Shown: positions 48,303-59,041, numbered from the stretch's first letter. The stretch: DNA of 64,000 nt from Ignavibacteriales bacterium (GCA_003599415.1 QZKB01000067.1:1-64000), one strand, 5' to 3'. The notes: generated by a model from the sequence alone, not told the origin. Made by a program: numbers and translations.

Positions 48303-49541
48303 ATGAATAAGATGACATACAAAGAAAAATCTAAAATTCTGTCAGAGCATTTTAATCTTTTGGATGAAATAATAGAGATACCCGGAAGTGAAATTGAAAT
48401 AAGGAATATTAAATTCAGTTCGGATAGCTGGAAACTGCTTCCTGGTGCGAATGAATATTATTGTGAAAAGCACAATTTAAAATTTACTGAATCAAATAAT
48501 TTCCGGGATGAAATAACCTTTCAACAATATCCTGAATTTCTGAAACATGACGATATTAACATTCAGGAAAACAATGAATTTGTTTATACAATTTTCAGAA
48601 AGGTAAATGATAAGAAAGCAGACAGTGTAATTTTTTTATTCCATGGCCTAAACGAAAAACACTGGAATAAATATCTTCTCTGGGCAGAAAAGCTGGTTGA
48701 AGAAACAGGGAAGACTGTAATTCTTTTCCCAATCGCTTATCACATGAACCGCTCACCGCAGGAGTGGAGCAATTCAAGGTTGATGAACAATGTAAAAAAT
48801 CTCAGGCGACAGCATTCGCCATCAATCACTAATTCAACTTTTGCCAATGCAGCAATTAGCGCAAGAATTCAGATGATTCCGCAAAGATTTTTCTGGTCCG
48901 GTCTGCAAACTTTTTATGATGTAGTAAAACTTGTTCAGCAAATAAGAGCAAATGAAAATTACCTGGTTGAGGCAAATGCATCGATTGATTTCTTTTCATA
49001 TTCAATTGGCTCTTTTCTTGGCGAGATTTTAATGATGACTAATCCTAAAGATTTATTTAAAGATTCACGGTTATTTATGTTTTGCGGCGGGCCAACACTT
49101 GACCGGATGTCTCCAAATTCAAAATTTATTCTTGACAGCGATGCGACAATTGCGATTTATTCTTTTTATACCGAGCGGCTTGAAAGCGAATTGAAAATGG
49201 ATAAACGAATAGCTCATTATTTTAATGGAGATCATAAGAGCGGTAGTTATTTCAGATCGATGTTAAGTTATAAAAAACTGAAGGAGTTAAGGGAAAAAAG
49301 ATTTAATGAACTAAGCGATAGAATTTATGCCGTCGCATTAAAAAATGATGAAGTGATTCCATCGAATGAAGTTGTTAATACGTTAAAAGGCGATTACCGC
49401 GATATTCCTGTTCAGGTTGATATACTTGATTTCCCATACGATTATTCACATATAAATCTTTTCCCGGATGACCAGGATGCAGTACTTGTAGATAAGGCTT
49501 TCAACAAAGTCTTTGGAACTGCAACTGAATTTCTTAAATAA
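48303..49541 (+). CDS. Alpha/beta-hydrolase-like conserved protein (DUF6051-like)
   Basis: VIFLFHGLNEKHWNKYLLWAEKLVEETGKTVILFPIAYHMNRSP; IDFFSYSIGSFLGEIL nucleophile-like motif. Confidence 0.65.
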   Translation: MNKMTYKEKSKILSEHFNLLDEIIEIPGSEIEIRNIKFSSDSWKLLPGANEYYCEKHNLKFTESNNFRDEITFQQYPEFLKHDDINIQENNEFVYTIFRKVNDKKADSVIFLFHGLNEKHWNKYLLWAEKLVEETGKTVILFPIAYHMNRSPQEWSNSRLMNNVKNLRRQHSPSITNSTFANAAISARIQMIPQRFFWSGLQTFYDVVKLVQQIRANENYLVEANASIDFFSYSIGSFLGEILMMTNPKDLFKDSRLFMFCGGPTLDRMSPNSKFILDSDATIAIYSFYTERLESELKMDKRIAHYFNGDHKSGSYFRSMLSYKKLKELREKRFNELSDRIYAVALKNDEVIPSNEVVNTLKGDYRDIPVQVDILDFPYDYSHINLFPDDQDAVLVDKAFNKVFGTATEFLK

Positions 49542-49559
49542 TTTTTTAGGAGAACAAAA

Positions 49560-50465
49560 ATGCGTTTTATCAGCAGGTTAGCTTTTTATTTATCAGCAAT
49601 TGCGTTTTTCTCAATAATTTCTTTTGCTCAACAAAATGATGTTGATAAGCTTCCTGTAAATTATGAAGAGCTTACTTCACCTGATTTTATTAAAGCAGTC
49701 GAGAAATCAAATGGTACGTGTATTATTCCATTTGGAATATTAGAAAAACACGGTCCTCATCTTCCGCTTGGCACTGACCTGCTTGATGCAAGGGAAAAAT
49801 CAATACGAGCTGCACAAAATGAATACGTTTTAGTCTTTCCGCAATATTATTTCGGACAGATATATGAAGCTAAACATCAGCCGGGAACAATTGCTTACAG
49901 CTCAGATATAATCTGGAAGATGCTGCAGGAAACCTGCGATGAGCTTTCAAGAAACGGAATAAAGAAAATTATTATCGTGAACGGACACGGAGGCAATAAT
50001 AATTTTATAAAATATTTTTGCCAGGCGCAGCTTGAAAAAAGAAAAGACTATGTTGTAATAATGTATACTCCGGTCGGAAATCCTGAGGTTCAGAAAGAAA
50101 TTCTAAAACTTCGGAAGACTGTTGATGATGACCATGCAGGTGAAACAGAAACTTCTTCCATATTAGCTTTCAGACCAGATTTGGTAAAGCTTGATAAAAC
50201 ATCTACACAAAGCGGTGAAGACAAAAAACAATTAGATGGATTGCATGACTTTTTCGCGGGAATTTGGTGGTATGCTAAATTTCCTAATCATTATGCAGGA
50301 GACGGAAGCCCGGCGAACAAAACATTAGGAGACCTGATTCTTAATTCTGACGTTGATCAGCTAACTAAATTTATTAAGTCAATTAAGAAAGAAAACAGGT
50401 TGATTGACTTGCAAAACAAATTCTTTGATGAAGCTGATGAACCATTAAAAACCAAGGTAAAATAG
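49560..50465 (+). CDS. Creatininase family protein, secreted
   Basis: CIIPFGILEKHGPHLPLGTDLLDA, IIIVNGHGGNNNFIKYF, DDHAGETETSSILAF. Confidence 0.9.
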   Translation: MRFISRLAFYLSAIAFFSIISFAQQNDVDKLPVNYEELTSPDFIKAVEKSNGTCIIPFGILEKHGPHLPLGTDLLDAREKSIRAAQNEYVLVFPQYYFGQIYEAKHQPGTIAYSSDIIWKMLQETCDELSRNGIKKIIIVNGHGGNNNFIKYFCQAQLEKRKDYVVIMYTPVGNPEVQKEILKLRKTVDDDHAGETETSSILAFRPDLVKLDKTSTQSGEDKKQLDGLHDFFAGIWWYAKFPNHYAGDGSPANKTLGDLILNSDVDQLTKFIKSIKKENRLIDLQNKFFDEADEPLKTKVK

Positions 50466-50595
50466 AAAACAAGTTTTGTCTTTGCGGAAATAAATTTTTG
50501 CTTAAGTGCATCATGCAGGCATACAAATGGGATGTAATTCTCTCTCATTATCCCTATCTTTACACAGTTTATTTTCATAATAATCCAGTTGATAG

Positions 50596-51627
50596 ATGAA
50601 TGTATTAGGAATTGAAAGCTCCTGCGATGAAACTTCTGTAGCTGTAATTTCAGAAGGAAAGCTGAAAGCAAATCTGATTTCATCCCAGGATTTTCATACA
50701 AAGTATGGCGGTGTTGTTCCGGAATTATCAAGCCGTGCACATCTTCAGATTATTGTTCCATTGGTAAAAGATGCACTTTCAAAAGCTGAATTGAATTTAG
50801 ACAATATAGATTTGATTTGTGCAACTGCAGGTCCCGGTTTGATAGGAGCTTTGCTTGTTGGTTTAACCTTTGGCAAGTCGTTGGCCTTTTCACTTAATAA
50901 ACCTTTTGTTCCGGTTAATCATATAGAAGGACATATTTTTTCCGGTTTCCTAATGGAAGATAAGCCGGAGTTTCCTATTCTTGTTCTTGTTGTTTCTGGA
51001 GGTCATACTTTACTGCTCCTTGTTAAAAGTGATGAGGAAATTATTAAACTAGGAACAACTGTAGATGATGCGGCAGGTGAAGCATTTGATAAAGTATCCA
51101 AGTTGCTTGGCCTTGGTTATCCGGGCGGACCAAAAATTCAGAACATGGCGAAAGATGGCGATCCCGAAAAGATTAAATTTCCTGTTTCAACTTTAAAAAA
51201 CCCTTACGGTTTTTCTTTCAGCGGATTGAAAACAGCAGTCTTAAGGTATGTTCAAAAAAAATATGGTGAAGGCACTTCCATTCCGCAAAATGATTTGCCC
51301 GATCTGACTGCTTCTTTTCAGGCGACAGTTGTGAAGACATTAATCAGAAATGCTGAAAAAGCTTTAAAGGAATTCGATGTAAAATCTCTTTCTTTGGTTG
51401 GTGGTGTTGCTGCAAATAAAGCATTGCGAAATGCATACGAAAATCTGGCAATTAAATATCACAAGAAAATTGTAATTCCGGATTTTGTTTTTTGTGGAGA
51501 TAATGCTGCTATGATTGCATACAGAGGGATGAAACTTTATCAACTTGGCAGAAGGTATTCTCTCAACTCAAATGCTTACCCAGGATTAAGCAGCGATTCG
51601 TTTATTACTAATGCATTAACAAAATAA
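50596..51627 (+). CDS. tsaD: tRNA N6-adenosine threonylcarbamoyltransferase TsaD
   Basis: MNVLGIESSCDETSVAVI, YGGVVPELSSRAHL, VNHIEGHIFSGF, VVSGGHTLLL, GGVAANKALR. Confidence 0.96.
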   Translation: MNVLGIESSCDETSVAVISEGKLKANLISSQDFHTKYGGVVPELSSRAHLQIIVPLVKDALSKAELNLDNIDLICATAGPGLIGALLVGLTFGKSLAFSLNKPFVPVNHIEGHIFSGFLMEDKPEFPILVLVVSGGHTLLLLVKSDEEIIKLGTTVDDAAGEAFDKVSKLLGLGYPGGPKIQNMAKDGDPEKIKFPVSTLKNPYGFSFSGLKTAVLRYVQKKYGEGTSIPQNDLPDLTASFQATVVKTLIRNAEKALKEFDVKSLSLVGGVAANKALRNAYENLAIKYHKKIVIPDFVFCGDNAAMIAYRGMKLYQLGRRYSLNSNAYPGLSSDSFITNALTK

Positions 51628-51660
51628 ATTACAGATTGGAACAATTAGTTTTCGGGACAA

Positions 51661-52005
51661 ATGATGCTTGATAAAGAAATAGATAACCTTTCAAAAGCAG
51701 AAAAGGAAGCATTGCTTTCTAAGCTTAGGAAACGTGTAGATTTATTTGACAGGATACTTGTTTATCTGCTAAATAAAAGAACAAAAACAACAGTACAGAT
51801 TGGCAGAGTAAAAATATCCCTGAATCAACCGACTTATAATCCTGAACGTGAACGCGACGTTATGCAAAAAATCTATTCGCATAACAAAGGTCCATTGACC
51901 GAAGAATCTCTCGAGAGAATTTACGAAAGGATTCTTGATGAATCCCGTGCAACACAGAAATCTGAATCGCCAAAATTGTTTAGTAATGACAAAGACAAAA
52001 AGTAA
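51661..52005 (+). CDS. Chorismate mutase (type II-like)
   Basis: LSKLRKRVDLFDRILVYLLNKRTKTTVQIGRVKISLNQPTYNPERERDVMQKI...LTEESLERIYERILDESRA. Confidence 0.8.
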   Translation: MMLDKEIDNLSKAEKEALLSKLRKRVDLFDRILVYLLNKRTKTTVQIGRVKISLNQPTYNPERERDVMQKIYSHNKGPLTEESLERIYERILDESRATQKSESPKLFSNDKDKK

Positions 52006-53065
52006 AATATCACTTAAAAAATTATTGACGCCAAAGCAATGGTTAATTGTGATTGTTGTGTTTGCTGCTATGCTTGGTCTGTTCACTTATACTTTCTTCT
52101 GGCCGAACCGGATAGAAGGAAAACCATTTGTAAAAATTGTTATAAAGAAGGGGCACACGTTAAACCAGGTTATCGATACTTTATACTCAAAAGGAATAAT
52201 TCCTAGTAAGAGAAATATGAAAATAGCCGCTTATTTACTTGGAGCGGAAAAAAATATTGTCGCTGGTAGATATGAAATTCCTAACAGCATTAGTTATGTT
52301 AATCTTGTACTTATGTTTAAGGAAGGGAAATGTGAACAGCCGGTTTACGTTCACTTGTATGATGGAATAACATTACGGGCATTAGGCAAAGTACTGAATG
52401 ATAAACTATTTATTGATTCATCTGATGTGGTAAGGTTGGCGACTGACCAGATATTTATCGATTCGCTTGCATTTGAACAGCGGAATAATCTTTCGCTTAC
52501 ACTGAATTCGTTGGAAGGTTACCTGCTCCCTGGTGATTATTATTTTTATAAGGATACTTCACCAAATGAAGTCCTGAGAAAGTTGAACGCAAAATTTGTC
52601 AGTTTCTTTTCTGAAAATTTAAAGGGCAGTTCGGTCATTCCAAAATATAATTCTAACCAGATAATTACGATGGCTTCAATCATTCAGGGAGAATCAAAAA
52701 AATCTGAAGAGCATAAAACTATTGCCGGTGTATATTATAACAGGTTAAGACTTGGGATGAAACTTCAGGCCGATCCGACAATTCAATATGCACTAAATGG
52801 TAAGTGGCGAAGATTGCTGTACAGCGATTTGCAAATTGAAAGCCCGTATAATACATATAAACATTTTGGGCTGCCGCCGGGACCAATTAATAATCCGGGT
52901 CAAAGCGCTATACTTGCTGCTCTTAATCCTGAGGAGCATAATTATATTTTTTTCGTTGCTGACGGAACGGGCGGACATACATTTTCTGAGAATTACAGGC
53001 AGCATCTTTTAGCTGTAAAAGATTACAAATCAAAAATTGAAACTTCAGTTACAAAGACAAATTAA
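51986..53065 (+). CDS. mltG: Endolytic murein transglycosylase MltG (YceG-like); overlaps the 3' end of the chorismate mutase
   Basis: VKIVIKKGHTLNQVIDTLYSKGII, TMASIIQGESKKSEEHKTIAGVYYNRLRLGMKLQADPTIQYAL, SPYNTYKHFGLPPGPINNPG. Confidence 0.93.
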   Translation: MTKTKSKISLKKLLTPKQWLIVIVVFAAMLGLFTYTFFWPNRIEGKPFVKIVIKKGHTLNQVIDTLYSKGIIPSKRNMKIAAYLLGAEKNIVAGRYEIPNSISYVNLVLMFKEGKCEQPVYVHLYDGITLRALGKVLNDKLFIDSSDVVRLATDQIFIDSLAFEQRNNLSLTLNSLEGYLLPGDYYFYKDTSPNEVLRKLNAKFVSFFSENLKGSSVIPKYNSNQIITMASIIQGESKKSEEHKTIAGVYYNRLRLGMKLQADPTIQYALNGKWRRLLYSDLQIESPYNTYKHFGLPPGPINNPGQSAILAALNPEEHNYIFFVADGTGGHTFSENYRQHLLAVKDYKSKIETSVTKTN

Positions 53066-53068
53066 GTA

Positions 53069-54769
53069 ATGAAAAATCTCCGGATAAATAATAAAATTAT
53101 TCTTCAGTCACTTTTAGTAAGTTTGATTTCACTGATTCTAACCGGTTGTGCTAATCAATTGCCTCCCGGTGGCGGGCCGCAGGATAAAACTCCTCCTGAG
53201 ATAACATTTGTTTATCCTTCAAACGGAACAGTAAATTTTAGTGATGATCATTTTGAAATAGAATTCTCCGAGTATGTTACTAAGAGTACAGTTCAGGAAG
53301 CAGTTTTTATTTCACCTGCAATTGAAAGTACACTTGACTACGACTGGAGTGGTACTTCAGTAAAAATCATGCTGCCGGGCAAGTTGAAGGATAATGTAAC
53401 TTATATTGTTACAATCGGGACGAACGTTGAGGATATAAATAACAGGAATAAAATCTCGCAGTCTTATTCATTCGCTTTTTCAACCGGACCAAAGATTGAC
53501 CGCGGTATTGTACAGGGTAAAGTTTATGCAGATAAACCACAGGGAATAATGTTGTTTGCTTATCCTGTTGCAGATACAGTTATTAATCCTATCATTCATA
53601 AACCAAAATATATTTCCCAGGCTGGGGTTAACGGAGAATTTAAATTATTAGGTTTGGCTTTTGATACTTACAGGATATTTGCGGTAAAGGACGAATTTAA
53701 TGACCTTGTTTATAATGTCGGAGATGATTCATACGGCTGTCCTTATGCGGATATATCTGTTGATGAAGCCGATTCTGTTTTTCATGGATTGAATTTCTTT
53801 ATGTCCAAGGAAGATACTGCAAAGCCAAGACTACTTAGCGCTACAATGACAGACCGCTTTCATATCCTTATCGAATTCAGTGAACCATTTGACAGCTCAA
53901 TTGTAAGTGCAAAGAATTTTGTTGTAATTGATTCAACGGAAAATAAAATTTATAACCCGGTGTTTGCTTTTACAGGCAAAGCAAAAGAGAATTCCATGGT
54001 GCTTTCAATTAAAGATAGTATGAAGAAGGATAACAATAATTTCCTGCAGGTTTCAGGATTGAAAGATAAAAATGGCAACACAACACCAAAAGATTTTTCA
54101 CAGATTGTTGTGAGTGAGAAAGCTGATACCTCAGCCCCGAACACAATGCAAACCAAAGTTGTTAATGTAGAATCTCTTAAAGGATTTCAACAGGAATTTA
54201 TTTTTACCTTTGATGACGGGTTCGATTCTCTTAAAGCAAAAGCAGGAATTACAGCAGGTGAGAGAAGAGGGAAGGATATTAAATGTTCGGTAAGTTTTAT
54301 AGATGATGCTTCATTCAAGGTTAAGATTTTGGATGAATTGAATCAAAAGGAAAATTATATTATCAAAATAAATCTGAATAATATTATTGACGCAGCAGGA
54401 AACAGGAGAGACTCTGTTTATACATATGGTTTTAAACCGGTTTCTCAGACTGATATTACAGGCGCTTCGGGTTCAGTTCAATTAACTGCCGGGTTAGAAA
54501 AAGAAAAAGTAATTGTTGTATTGAACGGTACTGATGGTTCAAAGAAGAATTATCAAAAGAAGATAGATATTAAAAAAGAATTTAAATTTGACAAGGTTGC
54601 ACCCGGTAAATATCTTCTTTGGAGTTATGTAGATAAAGACAGCAGCAATACTTTTAACTACGGCAAACCGTTTCCTTTTTTGAATTCAGAGAAGTTTATC
54701 TATTATCCTGATACACTACGTTTACGCGCAAGATGGCCGGTTGAAGATATTAAACTGGAATACAAATAA
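53069..54769 (+). CDS. Ig-like (Big_5/SbsA) domain lipoprotein
   Basis: Lipobox LILTGC; PPGGGPQDKTPPEITFVYPSNGTVNFSDDHFEIEFSEYV. Confidence 0.85.
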   Translation: MKNLRINNKIILQSLLVSLISLILTGCANQLPPGGGPQDKTPPEITFVYPSNGTVNFSDDHFEIEFSEYVTKSTVQEAVFISPAIESTLDYDWSGTSVKIMLPGKLKDNVTYIVTIGTNVEDINNRNKISQSYSFAFSTGPKIDRGIVQGKVYADKPQGIMLFAYPVADTVINPIIHKPKYISQAGVNGEFKLLGLAFDTYRIFAVKDEFNDLVYNVGDDSYGCPYADISVDEADSVFHGLNFFMSKEDTAKPRLLSATMTDRFHILIEFSEPFDSSIVSAKNFVVIDSTENKIYNPVFAFTGKAKENSMVLSIKDSMKKDNNNFLQVSGLKDKNGNTTPKDFSQIVVSEKADTSAPNTMQTKVVNVESLKGFQQEFIFTFDDGFDSLKAKAGITAGERRGKDIKCSVSFIDDASFKVKILDELNQKENYIIKINLNNIIDAAGNRRDSVYTYGFKPVSQTDITGASGSVQLTAGLEKEKVIVVLNGTDGSKKNYQKKIDIKKEFKFDKVAPGKYLLWSYVDKDSSNTFNYGKPFPFLNSEKFIYYPDTLRLRARWPVEDIKLEYK

Positions 54770-54770
54770 A

Positions 54771-55994
54771 CTATTTTAATATCATCAGCTTCTTTGTTTG
54801 AGAGAAGTAATCCGATTGAATCTTGTAATAATAAATACCTGATGCAAGGTTTGCTGCATTAAAGTTTAGTTTGTTAATTCCCGTTGAACCACTGCCTGTG
54901 AAGAGATTCAAAATTTCATTCCCAAGAATGTCATAAAGTTTTATTGTTACACTTCCAGATTTTGGAGCCTGCCAGGATATAATCGTTTCCGCATTAAAAG
55001 GATTAGGATAGTTCTGGAAAAGAACAAAATCTTCGGGAATGCTTTCATCAGTATGAACATCGGAAGGTGATGCGAATATTGTTCCATATACGAAATCGCT
55101 CATCCCGGCAACTAAAGTATCGTACCGCGCTTTTGATAAATTAAAGTCATTATCGTATAAACCGTGCTCCAATCCTTCCCATAATCTTAATTTATTTTTT
55201 ATTCCAAGTCTTTCAACTGTATTGTGGATAGGTACACTTCCGAAACAATGAACGGTTCCCATGGCGTTTCCTTCATAACAGGGAACAATACTGTCATCAG
55301 TTCCGTGCTCGCTCATTATCGGGATATCATCAGGTTGAATCCAGTTCGTATCTCCAATTGCTCCCCAGCAGTTTAGAACAAGATTAAACTTTGTTGAATA
55401 ACCGGGATTGCCCGAGTTGCCTTCTAGTCCTCCTAATTGAGTTGTATCCACCAACGAAGGAATCTCATTAGAATTCAAATATGCAGCGTGAAGGGCTGTA
55501 AATGCACCGGCTGAGGTTCCTCCCACTATAATTAAATTATCATCAATTTTATATTGAGATTTGTTCGCTCTGAAAAATCGTATTGCAGCTTTCAAATCCT
55601 GGACAGCTCTTATAACAGCTTTATAATATTCGCTTGTTCCAAATGGAAGAAGCCCTAAACGGTAATTGATGGAAGAAGTTACATAACCTTTCTTTGCAAA
55701 GTCAATGCAGAATTTGGAAACATCAGTATCCTCTTTGGAACCTAACAGAAAGCTTCCGCCGTGAACCCATATCATTAATGGTCTTTCCGGAAGAGTATCA
55801 TTTTCCGGTTCATAAAAATCAAGCAATAAGGATTTAGTTACACCAAGGTAATTTTTATTCTCACCAAATTTTACATCCTTGGTAATTTTAACAGAGTTGA
55901 AGAGTGAATCTTTAAAACGAATCTGTGAAGTACAAATTGATTGAACCAAGCAGGTTATTAAAAAAGCTGCAGTAAATAGTTTAATTTTACCCAA
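54771..55994 (-). CDS. Secreted carboxylesterase-like alpha/beta hydrolase with C-terminal T9SS sorting domain
   Basis: MIWVHGGSFLLGSKEDT, IVGGTSAGAFTALHAAYLN; C-term FVLFQNYPNPFNAETIISWQ...GSVTIKLYDILGNEI...LASGIYYYKIQSDYFSQTKKLMILK (Por secretion tail). Confidence 0.9.
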   Translation of the reverse strand: MGKIKLFTAAFLITCLVQSICTSQIRFKDSLFNSVKITKDVKFGENKNYLGVTKSLLLDFYEPENDTLPERPLMIWVHGGSFLLGSKEDTDVSKFCIDFAKKGYVTSSINYRLGLLPFGTSEYYKAVIRAVQDLKAAIRFFRANKSQYKIDDNLIIVGGTSAGAFTALHAAYLNSNEIPSLVDTTQLGGLEGNSGNPGYSTKFNLVLNCWGAIGDTNWIQPDDIPIMSEHGTDDSIVPCYEGNAMGTVHCFGSVPIHNTVERLGIKNKLRLWEGLEHGLYDNDFNLSKARYDTLVAGMSDFVYGTIFASPSDVHTDESIPEDFVLFQNYPNPFNAETIISWQAPKSGSVTIKLYDILGNEILNLFTGSGSTGINKLNFNAANLASGIYYYKIQSDYFSQTKKLMILK

Positions 55995-56031
55995 AGCTTT
56001 ACTCCGAAAAAATAATTTATTAGGTATTAAC

Positions 56032-57087
56032 CTATTTCATTTTTCCAAGTCTTTCTGAAACAGGTTTTATAGTAGGATGATTTGCGAACTCACCTGCAAC
56101 CGGTTTTTTCCAGGTGGTTAACAAATGTCCTAACATATTTTGATTTTTATGTTTCAGTGAATACTCAAGCAAAGCATTCGCTGCGTCAACATCTTTCCAG
56201 CTTGAAGGTAAAATTCTGAATCCTTTTTTAAGAAATATTGGGATTGATGGATACTGATCCAACTTTGCATAATGCCAGTCGCAGATTATAATATCTTTTG
56301 GGATGCTGTCTATTGCAAGGTGAGTTCTGCTGTTGGAAGCTTCCCAGTGACTATATCCTGTTGAAGCAGTATCGATAAGGCGATCACCCCACATCATCAT
56401 TTCTAATCCACGTTTCCTGACAAGATGATTGTAGTAATCATTAACAGCTTTAGAGAATAAAAAGGCGGGATCTTTCCCGTTGCAGCGGGGGCAGAATTCC
56501 GATCCGATTAAAAATACTTCGTCCATACCAACATGAAATATTTTTGCATCAAATGCATCAACCAGCTCATCCATCAAATCAAAAATGATAGGATTTATTT
56601 CCGGATGTAGCGGACACCAGCTTCTGCAATAAATGTTTTCGTTGTTCGGATATTGTCCGGGGGTCTCATCAAATTCAGGATAAACAGTAAGAAGTGTAAA
56701 TGTTTCGGATGCCCAGGATTGATGACCAAGACATTGAAATTGCGGAATCAATTCAATGTTATATTCCTTACAGGTTTCAAGCAGGTTCCTGATTTCTTCT
56801 TTTGTTATATGTCCGTAACCCCGCAATTCAGGATGAGATTGATATTCATAGTGATAATTGATTTCTGTAATAATAAAATCAATTCCGGATTGACTTAGTT
56901 TTGGGATATCATTTTTAACTGCGTCAAGTGATTCTTTTGAATCCATCAGGACATGGATTCCAAGTTTAAATCCTTGTTCAGAATCCTTAAATAGTTCTGA
57001 TGAGGTGGCACAACTACTGAATAAAGCAAACATCATAGTTGATATTAAAACTATTATTATGTTTCTGATTATATATGACTTAAGCAC
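56032..57087 (-). CDS. Glycoside hydrolase family 20-like lipoprotein
   Basis: Lipobox ALFSSC; SQSGIDFIITEINYHYEY, IPQFQCLGHQSW, KIFHVGMDEVFLIG (D-E pair). Confidence 0.75.
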   Translation of the reverse strand: MLKSYIIRNIIIVLISTMMFALFSSCATSSELFKDSEQGFKLGIHVLMDSKESLDAVKNDIPKLSQSGIDFIITEINYHYEYQSHPELRGYGHITKEEIRNLLETCKEYNIELIPQFQCLGHQSWASETFTLLTVYPEFDETPGQYPNNENIYCRSWCPLHPEINPIIFDLMDELVDAFDAKIFHVGMDEVFLIGSEFCPRCNGKDPAFLFSKAVNDYYNHLVRKRGLEMMMWGDRLIDTASTGYSHWEASNSRTHLAIDSIPKDIIICDWHYAKLDQYPSIPIFLKKGFRILPSSWKDVDAANALLEYSLKHKNQNMLGHLLTTWKKPVAGEFANHPTIKPVSERLGKMK

Positions 57088-57174
57088 AGTATTTTCCTTT
57101 TAATGAAACGGTTATAATAAAGCGGAGTCTTTCTACAACTCAGTACAAAATTACTCTAATTCAAATAAAATAAA

Positions 57175-57197
57175 AATGCCGCTGTTCAGGCGGCATT
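57175..57197 (-). terminator. Intrinsic terminator for the minus-strand gene at 57212-57589
   Basis: aatgccgc-tgttcag-gcggcatt 8-bp stem; on the minus strand followed by TTTTATTTTATTTG. Confidence 0.7.
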
Positions 57198-57211
57198 ATA
57201 TTCTGTAAAGA

Positions 57212-57589
57212 CTATTTATCTGCGGGTTGGAAACCTGCAGGCGGTTCGGCAAGTTTATTATCTGCTGTGAATGTTATTGTATGAAGTTCGCAAAGATTAA
57301 AATCTTCCCACCAGAAATAATTTCCTTCGGTATCACCAATTAAAATATCAAACAGACATTCGTTATCACCGTATCCCGAAAAATTTATTTCCAATTCCTC
57401 ACCATCGTTAAGGATCTGGTCACCCAGAATATCTTCACCCCATTGAACAGAATCTGCTTCAGCAACATATAAATCATAAATTGTAATACCTGTATTGTTC
57501 ACAAGTACAAAATCCTGTGCCTGCGAATACAGATTAGTTGAGAATAAAGCTAAAATAACAGTCACGAAAAGGAAAATAGATTTTTTCAT
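57212..57589 (-). CDS. Small secreted protein of unknown function
   Basis: Signal peptide MKKSIFLFVTVILALFSTNLYSQA; FVLVNNTGITIYDLYVAEADSVQWGEDILG. Confidence 0.7.
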   Translation of the reverse strand: MKKSIFLFVTVILALFSTNLYSQAQDFVLVNNTGITIYDLYVAEADSVQWGEDILGDQILNDGEELEINFSGYGDNECLFDILIGDTEGNYFWWEDFNLCELHTITFTADNKLAEPPAGFQPADK

Positions 57590-57691
57590 AGCGCCCTCAG
57601 GTTAGTTAATAGTTTAGAACAATTGATTCTACAGGCAAACATATTACATTCCTGAAAAAGTTCAAAACTAAAATTGTCAGACTAAAAACTG

Positions 57692-59041
57692 TTATAACTC
57701 TTTCTTTATATCACCAAAATATTTATCGATATACTGCTCAGCTTTATCCTGTGTTTCAGCTTCTGTTATGCAGCGAATAATTGGTTCAGTATTGGATTTT
57801 CTGAAATGAACCCAATGATCAGGAAAATCAATTCTTAAACCATCTTCGGTATTAATCTTTTCGTTGCCGTATTTATTTTTAAGGCTATGCAATATCGCAT
57901 CGGGATTAGCATTCTTCAATTCGATTTTTCTTTTGGCAATAAAATATTTGGGCAGCGAATCTTTCAATTCACTTATTGTCCCTCCGAATTCAAGCAGGTG
58001 CTGTAAAGTGATTGCAATACCTACAAGTGCATCCCTTCCGAAATGAAGTGCCGGGTAAATAACTCCTCCACTTCCTTCACCACCAATAATTGCGTCAACT
58101 TCTTTCATCTTCTTTACAACGTTTGCTTCTCCAACAGGCGAACGAAATACTTTGCAGCCGGCAGCATTTGCAACATCATCTACCGCGCGTGTAGTTGAAA
58201 GATTAACTGCGACATTTCCTTTCTCTTTTGACAAGATAAATTTAACTGCCTGGGTAATAGTATTTTCTTCACTAAACGGTTGGCCTTTATCGGTTATTAA
58301 TACAAGACGATCAACATCAGGATCAACAACAATTCCAATATCGGCTTTTTCTTCTTTTACTTTTTCCATTGTGCCGGTTAAGTTTTCCGGGATTGGTTCA
58401 GGTAAACGTGGAAAGATTCCGGAACGTTCACAATTCATTTCAATTACTTCACAACCAAACTCTCTTAACAAATCAGGAATTACATACACGCCAGCGCCGT
58501 TTACACAATCAGCAACTACTCTGAATTTTCTTTTTCTTATTTTTTCTTTATCGATGTATTTGAGTTTCAGAACATCTTCTACATGTTTTTTAAGTCCATC
58601 CTCGTAGAAAGATATTTTACCAATAGATTCCCAGTCAACATACTTTGGTACATTTTCCAATATTTTAAGAAGCTGAACATTTTCTTCGGGAGTCATAAAC
58701 TGCCCCGTTGAATTAAGAAGCTTGAGTGCATTCCATTCATTTGGATTATGACTGGCAGAGATTGCTATTCCTCCGGCTGCTTTTAGGTTTTTAACCGTAT
58801 ATTGAACGGTAGGTGTTGGAACTATACCAATGTCAACTACATTGAAACCTTTTGCAGCTAATGTACCTGAGACGATATTTTTAACTAACTCTCCGGTAAT
58901 GCGGGCATCTCTTCCAATAACAATTGTTCCTTTGCCGCAAAACTCAGCATAGGCAGATGTAAATTTAACTAGCACTTCCGGTTCAAGGCCATCGCCAATA
59001 ATGCCTCTTATTCCTGAAACACTTACCATTAGTGTGGGCAT
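57692..59041 (-). CDS. glmM: Phosphoglucosamine mutase / phosphohexomutase
   Basis: SVSGIRGIIGDGLEPEV, GGIAISASHNPNEWNALKLL, VVDPDVDRLVLIT, GGEGSGGVIYP, RKSNTEPIIR. Confidence 0.82.
   Translation of the reverse strand: MPTLMVSVSGIRGIIGDGLEPEVLVKFTSAYAEFCGKGTIVIGRDARITGELVKNIVSGTLAAKGFNVVDIGIVPTPTVQYTVKNLKAAGGIAISASHNPNEWNALKLLNSTGQFMTPEENVQLLKILENVPKYVDWESIGKISFYEDGLKKHVEDVLKLKYIDKEKIRKRKFRVVADCVNGAGVYVIPDLLREFGCEVIEMNCERSGIFPRLPEPIPENLTGTMEKVKEEKADIGIVVDPDVDRLVLITDKGQPFSEENTITQAVKFILSKEKGNVAVNLSTTRAVDDVANAAGCKVFRSPVGEANVVKKMKEVDAIIGGEGSGGVIYPALHFGRDALVGIAITLQHLLEFGGTISELKDSLPKYFIAKRKIELKNANPDAILHSLKNKYGNEKINTEDGLRIDFPDHWVHFRKSNTEPIIRCITEAETQDKAEQYIDKYFGDIKKEL

Noticed and set aside
50357-50740. 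127-aa minus-strand ORF spanning the tsaD promoter/start
   Set aside because: Overlaps the 3' end of the creatininase gene and the 5' end of tsaD; no recognisable domain.
58152-58607. 151-aa plus-strand ORF
   Set aside because: Lies antisense within the conserved phosphoglucosamine mutase gene; Ser/Thr/Phe-rich shadow translation.
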